A stretch of 64,000 nucleotides of DNA from positions 1-64,000 of the forward strand of contig JAJYDK010000020.1 of assembly GCA_021777555.1 (NCBI GenBank), read 5' to 3'. Below are positions 59,723-64,000 of this stretch, in pieces. Position numbers and translations under genes: made by a program. The number at the start of each line of letters is the position of its first letter. Within the stretch, counting starts at the first letter, position 1. The DNA comes from Pseudomonadota bacterium (GTDB lineage: Bacteria; Pseudomonadota; Gammaproteobacteria; Steroidobacterales; Steroidobacteraceae). The notes beneath the pieces were generated by a model. It did no database searches. It was not told the origin of the DNA and worked only from the letters and a program-made list of their open reading frames with translations.

Positions 59723-61270
59723 ATGACACCCCTGCTGCGCAAAGGTCACTTTCTCGGAGCCAAGCTCCGCGACCTGCGCAAACGCAATGGTCTTACCCTC
59801 GAGGAGCTGTCCTCGCGCTGCATCCAGCGCGACGCCGAGCGCGCCCCTTCGGTCTCTTACCTCAGCATGATCGAAAGCGGCAAACGCGTCCCCTCGGCCG
59901 AGCTCCTCGGGCTTCTCGCACAGGTCTTTCAGCGTCATCCCGGCTGGTTTCTCGATGAAGGCGGCGACTCGGAGCTGCCGGCCGTGTCGGCCCCTGCCGG
60001 AGGGGCGGTGAAGATACCGCTCGAGCCGTCCTTCCTCTTCTCCAAGGAGGTGCTGCAGGCGGCCATCCCCGAGCTGCTGCAGCAGACCGGCACGAGCGGC
60101 CGGCAATTCGCCCACCTGCTCATCCGCTCCCACCAGGAGATGTCGCGCAACGACTTCCCGGACCTCGAGCGCGCGGCCGAGGCGGTGGGTGAGCGCAAGT
60201 TCCCGCTCGCCGTCGAGGACCTGATGCGCCTGACGCGCCGCCATGGACTCGAGATCCGCTGGTTCGACCGCAAGCCGCTGCTCGCCCGCGACAAGGACCG
60301 GGACGTGCGCAGCATGGTGCGCTCGTTCTTCGAGCCACCACGCCACATCTACGCCAACCGCGCGCTGCAGTCGGACCCGGCCCGCCTGAAGTTCGACCTG
60401 GCGGCGCACATCGCCCACAAGGTGTTGCATGGAGGCGATGGGTTGAAGTCCGCGCACGCCACCGGCGGGGAGATGGGCGGCAGTCCCGAGGGCAATCCGA
60501 GCGGCGGCATGAATGCCCAGGACGTGCTGCATGCCTGGCGGGATTTCGAATGCAGCTTTTTCGCCGGTGCGCTGCTCGCCCCGCGGGTGCCGTTCCGGCG
60601 CTTTCTCGCCCGCGAGCGCTACCGCGTGGAGCCGGGGACACGCCTCGAGCTCACGCCGGCGGTCATCATGCGGCGCATGACCAAGGTCTCACCCTATCCC
60701 TACTGGCATTTCTTCGACGCCTACCCCCCGGGTTACCTGCGCGCCGTGTATCGCGGCAACGGCATCCCCCTGCCCTGGGGCAACATGGCGCAGGTGAGCG
60801 ATCCGTGCCCCAACTGGGCGGTGTTCCGAATGATCGACAGTCAGCGGGACATCGGCTCGCAGATTTCCGTGCTGCGCGATGGCGAGCGATCGTTTCTCTA
60901 CTGCTGCCACTCGCGCCGCGTGCGCGACATGGCGGGCAACCCGCACGTGCTGTCGGTGGGGGTGGATCTGGCGCCGGCGTTGGATGCCAACGGGGTGGCC
61001 AGTCAGGAGACCATCGGGGCGATCCTGGCGGAATGCCTGCGCGGACGTGGTGAGGCGCGCGCGCCCAAAGCGGCGCACGCTGCGCTTCAGGCGGTCGCCA
61101 ACGTGCTCGACATCGCATGGATAGAGGATGCGCTGGAGAGGCCCGCGCGCATCATCTGCCCGCGCAGCTCCCGCTGCCCGCGCCCCGAGCGGTGCGACGG
61201 GGCGAAGAGCCGTCCGTCGCGGGCGCGGGAGATCGATGACGTCAAGGCGGAAATACTCGAGAGCCCCTAG
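59723..61270 (+). CDS. short-chain acyl-CoA/acetate regulator, ScfR/RamB family
   Basis: A 515-residue regulator of carbon-metabolism genes. An Xre helix-turn-helix (LRDLRKRNGLTLEELSSRC, ending YLSMIESGKRVPS) is followed by an ImmA/IrrE-like DUF955 region. The C-terminal DUF2083-type domain has cysteines (FRMIDSQRDIGSQIS; IICPRSSRCPRPERC). RamB in Corynebacterium controls glyoxylate genes and related proteins sense short-chain acyl-CoA; the divergent aceB-aceA here supports the same role. The usual ScfR/RamB length is near 480-500 residues. Confidence 0.88.
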   Translation: MTPLLRKGHFLGAKLRDLRKRNGLTLEELSSRCIQRDAERAPSVSYLSMIESGKRVPSAELLGLLAQVFQRHPGWFLDEGGDSELPAVSAPAGGAVKIPLEPSFLFSKEVLQAAIPELLQQTGTSGRQFAHLLIRSHQEMSRNDFPDLERAAEAVGERKFPLAVEDLMRLTRRHGLEIRWFDRKPLLARDKDRDVRSMVRSFFEPPRHIYANRALQSDPARLKFDLAAHIAHKVLHGGDGLKSAHATGGEMGGSPEGNPSGGMNAQDVLHAWRDFECSFFAGALLAPRVPFRRFLARERYRVEPGTRLELTPAVIMRRMTKVSPYPYWHFFDAYPPGYLRAVYRGNGIPLPWGNMAQVSDPCPNWAVFRMIDSQRDIGSQISVLRDGERSFLYCCHSRRVRDMAGNPHVLSVGVDLAPALDANGVASQETIGAILAECLRGRGEARAPKAAHAALQAVANVLDIAWIEDALERPARIICPRSSRCPRPERCDGAKSRPSRAREIDDVKAEILESP

Positions 61271-61308
61271 GCGCCGCCGAGCAGCGCCCGCACCCGCGAT
61301 TCGGACGT

Positions 61309-62628
61309 CTACCCCATGAATATCGTGGCGGGGTGCTCCAGGAGCTCCTTCAGCGCCTGGATCATCGCCGCCGCATCGTAGCCGTCGACGAAACGGTGAT
61401 CGAAGGAGGATGAAAGGTTCATCATGCGCCGTACGGCGATGGCGCCCTGGACGACCACCGGGCGCTCGACCGCCCGATTGACTCCGATGATGGCGACTTC
61501 CGGCGCGTTGATGATCGGCGTGCTGGCGATGCCGCCGAGCTTGCCGAGACTCGTCATGGTGAGGGTCGAGCCGGTCAACTCTTCGCGGGACGCTCTGTTG
61601 GTTCGTGCGGCCTCGGTCACCCGGCGCATCTCCGCCGCGAGCCCCCACAGCGAGCGGCTCTGCGCATCGCGCACGACCGGCACCTTGAGCCCCTCGGGGG
61701 TCTGCGTCGCCACACCGATGTGCACGGCGCGATGGCGGATGATCACGCCTCTTTCGGCGTCGTAATGGGCGTTGCATTGCGGGAAGTCCGCGATCACCCG
61801 CACCAGCGCCAGCGCCAGGAACGGCAGATAGGTGAGCGGCGGGACATCCGGCTCGAGCCTGCCGTTCAGGTGACGGCGCAGCGACTCGAGCTCCGTGACA
61901 TCGACTTCCTCGACGTACGCGAAATGCGGGATGTTGCGCTTGCTCTCGCTCATGCGCTGGGCGATGAGACGCCGCACGCCGATGACCTTGATCTCCTCCG
62001 TGGCACCGGTCGCGCCCGGGCGCTCAGTGGAGCGAGTCGGGCGGATGGCCGCGGAAGCGCCCTGAGCGGACGGGGCGTGCAACGCCCTCACCGGGAAGGC
62101 GATGGCGCCCGAGCGGGCGGCATGGGCCTCGAGGTCCTGGCGCAGGATGCGTCCCTGGGGACCGCTGCCCTGGATCGTCCTCAGGTCGATGCCGGCCTCG
62201 CGCGCCTTGCGGCGGATGGCCGGGGAAGTCATGACGCGGCCGCGGAGGGCGGCCGCCCCCGCGGACACACTCGCGGAATGCTCCACTCCATTGCCCGATG
62301 CTCTCGCCGGCGCCGCGGCCCGGCTGCTGGGCGGCGCCTCGGCATCGCGATCCCTCGCGGCCGCGGTGTCCGCCGCCGCGGCGCCTTCGCCGGTCTCGAA
62401 CACGATCAGTTCCGAGCCCACCGGGACCAGATCGCCCGGCTGTCCGGTGGTCGACACCACCTTGCCCGTGACCGGGGACGGCACTTCGACGGCCGCCTTC
62501 TCGGTCATGACCTCGACCAGCACCTGCTCCTCGGCGACCACGTCTCCCGGCTGGACGCGCCAGCCGACGATCTCGGCCGAGACCGTGCCTTCGCCGAGAT
62601 CCGGCAGCTTGAATACATAACGGCTCAT
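61309..62628 (-). CDS. bkdB: branched-chain 2-oxoacid dehydrogenase E2 (dihydrolipoyl acyltransferase)
   Basis: The core of the BCKDH complex. The 439-residue product has one lipoyl domain with its lipoylated lysine in EVMTEKAAVEVPSPVTGKV. A peripheral subunit-binding domain (SPAIRRKAREAGIDLRTIQG) follows an Ala/Pro/Ser-rich linker, and the catalytic domain carries SSSFDHRFVDGYDAAAM. The MTEKA form and a single lipoyl domain favour branched-chain over pyruvate E2. ATG 62628 overlaps the E1-beta stop (ATGA). Confidence 0.92.
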   Translation of the reverse strand: MSRYVFKLPDLGEGTVSAEIVGWRVQPGDVVAEEQVLVEVMTEKAAVEVPSPVTGKVVSTTGQPGDLVPVGSELIVFETGEGAAAADTAAARDRDAEAPPSSRAAAPARASGNGVEHSASVSAGAAALRGRVMTSPAIRRKAREAGIDLRTIQGSGPQGRILRQDLEAHAARSGAIAFPVRALHAPSAQGASAAIRPTRSTERPGATGATEEIKVIGVRRLIAQRMSESKRNIPHFAYVEEVDVTELESLRRHLNGRLEPDVPPLTYLPFLALALVRVIADFPQCNAHYDAERGVIIRHRAVHIGVATQTPEGLKVPVVRDAQSRSLWGLAAEMRRVTEAARTNRASREELTGSTLTMTSLGKLGGIASTPIINAPEVAIIGVNRAVERPVVVQGAIAVRRMMNLSSSFDHRFVDGYDAAAMIQALKELLEHPATIFMG

Positions 62629-63641
62629 CGCGCCTCCATCACGCTCTGGATCGCCGCGATAATACGCTGAGGTCCCGGGAAGTAGTCCCACTCGAAGGCA
62701 TGCGGGTAGGGAGTGTCCCAGCCGGTGACCCGGGCGATCGGCGCCTCGAGGTGCCAGAAGCATTCCTCCTGGACCGTGGCCGACAACTCCGCGCCGAAGC
62801 CGCTGAAGCGCGTCGCCTCGTGCACGATGACACAACGCCCCGTCTTGCAGACGGACGTGCAGAGCGTATCGGTATCGAGCGGCACCATCGACCGCACGTC
62901 GATGATTTCGGCATCGGCTTGCGCGAGTCTCACGGCGGCCTCCACCACATGCACCATGGTGCCATAGGTCAGCACGGTGACTTCACTGCCCGGGCGAACG
63001 ATCTCGGCTTTGCCGATCGGCACGGTGTAGTGGCCGTCCGGCACCTCTCCCTTGGGATGCGTGCTCCAGGGCACGGCCGGCTTGTGCGGATCCCCGTCGA
63101 AGGGTCCGTTGTACAGCCGTTTCGGCTCGAAGAACACCACCGGGTCCTCGTCTTCGATGGAACTGATGAGCAGGCCCTTGGCATCGTAAGGGTTGGAGGG
63201 CATCACCACCTTGATGCCGCAGACATGGGTGAATACGCCTTCCGGGCTCTGGGAATGGGTCTGTCCGCCGCGGATACCCCCGCCGCACGGCGTGCGGATC
63301 GTCACCGGGGCGGAAAACTCCCCCGCCGTCCGGTAGCGCAGGCGCGCCAGCTCGCTCACGATCTGGTCGAAGGCCGGGTAGATGTAGTCGGCGAATTGGA
63401 TCTCGGCCACCGGCCTGAGGCCATTCACGCCCATGCCGATCGCCGCTGCGACGATGCCGCCCTCGGAAATCGGGGTATCGAGCACGCGGTGCTCGCCGTG
63501 CTTTCTTTGCAGCCCATCGGTGCAGCGGAACACGCCGCCGAAATATCCGACATCCTCCCCGAACACCACCACGCGCTGATCACGCCCCAACATCACGTCG
63601 AGGCCCGAGTTGATCGCCTGTACCATGTTCATCCGGGCCAT
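62625..63641 (-). CDS. bkdA2: branched-chain 2-oxoacid dehydrogenase E1 beta subunit
   Basis: The beta subunit of the thiamine-diphosphate-dependent E1 that decarboxylates branched 2-oxoacids. The 338-residue product shows VVVFGEDVGYFGGVFRCTDG, the thiamine-contacting PISEGGIVAAAIGMGVNG and VHEATRFSGFGAELSATVQE. Length is normal. It starts 4 bp after the E1-alpha stop codon and overlaps E2 by 4 bp, so the three are co-translated. Confidence 0.94.
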   Translation of the reverse strand: MARMNMVQAINSGLDVMLGRDQRVVVFGEDVGYFGGVFRCTDGLQRKHGEHRVLDTPISEGGIVAAAIGMGVNGLRPVAEIQFADYIYPAFDQIVSELARLRYRTAGEFSAPVTIRTPCGGGIRGGQTHSQSPEGVFTHVCGIKVVMPSNPYDAKGLLISSIEDEDPVVFFEPKRLYNGPFDGDPHKPAVPWSTHPKGEVPDGHYTVPIGKAEIVRPGSEVTVLTYGTMVHVVEAAVRLAQADAEIIDVRSMVPLDTDTLCTSVCKTGRCVIVHEATRFSGFGAELSATVQEECFWHLEAPIARVTGWDTPYPHAFEWDYFPGPQRIIAAIQSVMEAR

Positions 63642-63644
63642 GGC

Positions 63645-64000
63645 TCAACCCTCCCCCGCCACATCGAGGCCGCCGGAGGCCGCTGCGGTGGCCCCGGCGC
63701 GCTCCTGCATGAGCCGCCGCAGCTCCTCGCGCTGATGCTGGAGATTGGGCGGCATCTCGTGGAAGACGTCCTCGAACATGCTGAGCGGGTCGAGCGAGGG
63801 ACCTTCGGTCAGGGTGCCGTAGGTCACCGCTTCCTTCCAACAGGCCGTCACGTGCGCCTCGAGCTCCTTCTCGAGCCCCTGGTGGCGCTCCTGCGACCAC
63901 TCCCCCAGATGGATCAGATGCTCTTTCAGCCGCTGGATCGGGTCCCCGAGCGGCCAGGCCTGCCATTCCTCCTTCGGCCGGTAGCGCGAGGGGTCGTCGC
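63645..64000 (-). CDS. bkdA1: branched-chain 2-oxoacid dehydrogenase E1 alpha subunit (3' end, cut by window)
   Basis: Only the last 117 or so residues are present. DDPSRYRPKEEWQAWPLGDP and IQRLKEHLIHLGEWSQERHQ match the C-terminal part of E1-alpha, including the DDPSRYR segment of the phosphorylation-loop region. The rest lies beyond 64000. Position immediately upstream of E1-beta confirms the assignment. Confidence 0.88.
   Translation of the reverse strand, partial: DDPSRYRPKEEWQAWPLGDPIQRLKEHLIHLGEWSQERHQGLEKELEAHVTACWKEAVTYGTLTEGPSLDPLSMFEDVFHEMPPNLQHQREELRRLMQERAGATAAASGGLDVAGEG

Overview
This window is GC-rich chromosomal DNA, very probably from a gammaproteobacterium. The gene orders tig-clpP-clpX-lon, ribF-ileS-lspA-ispH beside rpsT, and rplU-rpmA-obgE divergent from ispB all point that way. 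A lineage near Steroidobacterales, Nevskiales or Xanthomonadales is plausible, but that is an inference from gene content and GC only.

0-7.3 kb: tRNA-Val, then the protein quality-control block lon, clpX, clpP, tig (minus strand) and tRNA-Leu. Small structured repeats lie on both sides of lon. 7.4-17.1 kb: an orphan histidine kinase, an HMA copper chaperone, a GlsB-type membrane protein, DsbG, the copper exporter CopA, and a caa3-type cytochrome c oxidase operon (subunits II-I-III plus a CtaG assembly factor); this is a copper and respiration neighbourhood. 16.9-19.8 kb: a BTAD/cyclase-like regulator, a MarR regulator and a degenerate kinase. 20.3-30.2 kb: housekeeping genes (lpxL, ispH, lspA, ileS, ribF, rpsT, obgE, rpmA, rplU, ispB) and tRNA-Pro.

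30.1-38.3 kb is the accessory part. It holds a hipBA toxin-antitoxin pair between tRNA-Pro and a decayed copy of the tRNA 3' end, three YqjD/YqjE-type small membrane proteins, a large class V PLP enzyme divergent from an Lrp/AsnC regulator, and a frameshifted merC remnant. 38.4-48.3 kb: a RIO kinase with a DEAD-box helicase, a lipoprotein, a MaoC hydratase, a cardiolipin synthase, a histidine phosphatase, a CBS protein, zwf and an aldehyde dehydrogenase. At 48.2-49.3 kb an AbiEii-type nucleotidyltransferase and a small partner are coupled by 4-base overlaps to the aldehyde dehydrogenase.

49.5-64 kb is a carbon-metabolism block. It carries a LysR regulator divergent from the 2-methylcitrate genes prpC-prpD-prpB, then slyD, a 2OG-Fe(II) oxygenase, glyoxylate-shunt aceA-aceB divergent from an ScfR/RamB-type regulator, and the E1-alpha/E1-beta/E2 genes of a branched-chain 2-oxoacid dehydrogenase (E1-alpha runs off the window). 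Together these fit growth on branched-chain amino acids, odd-chain acids or other sources of propionyl-CoA and acetyl-CoA.
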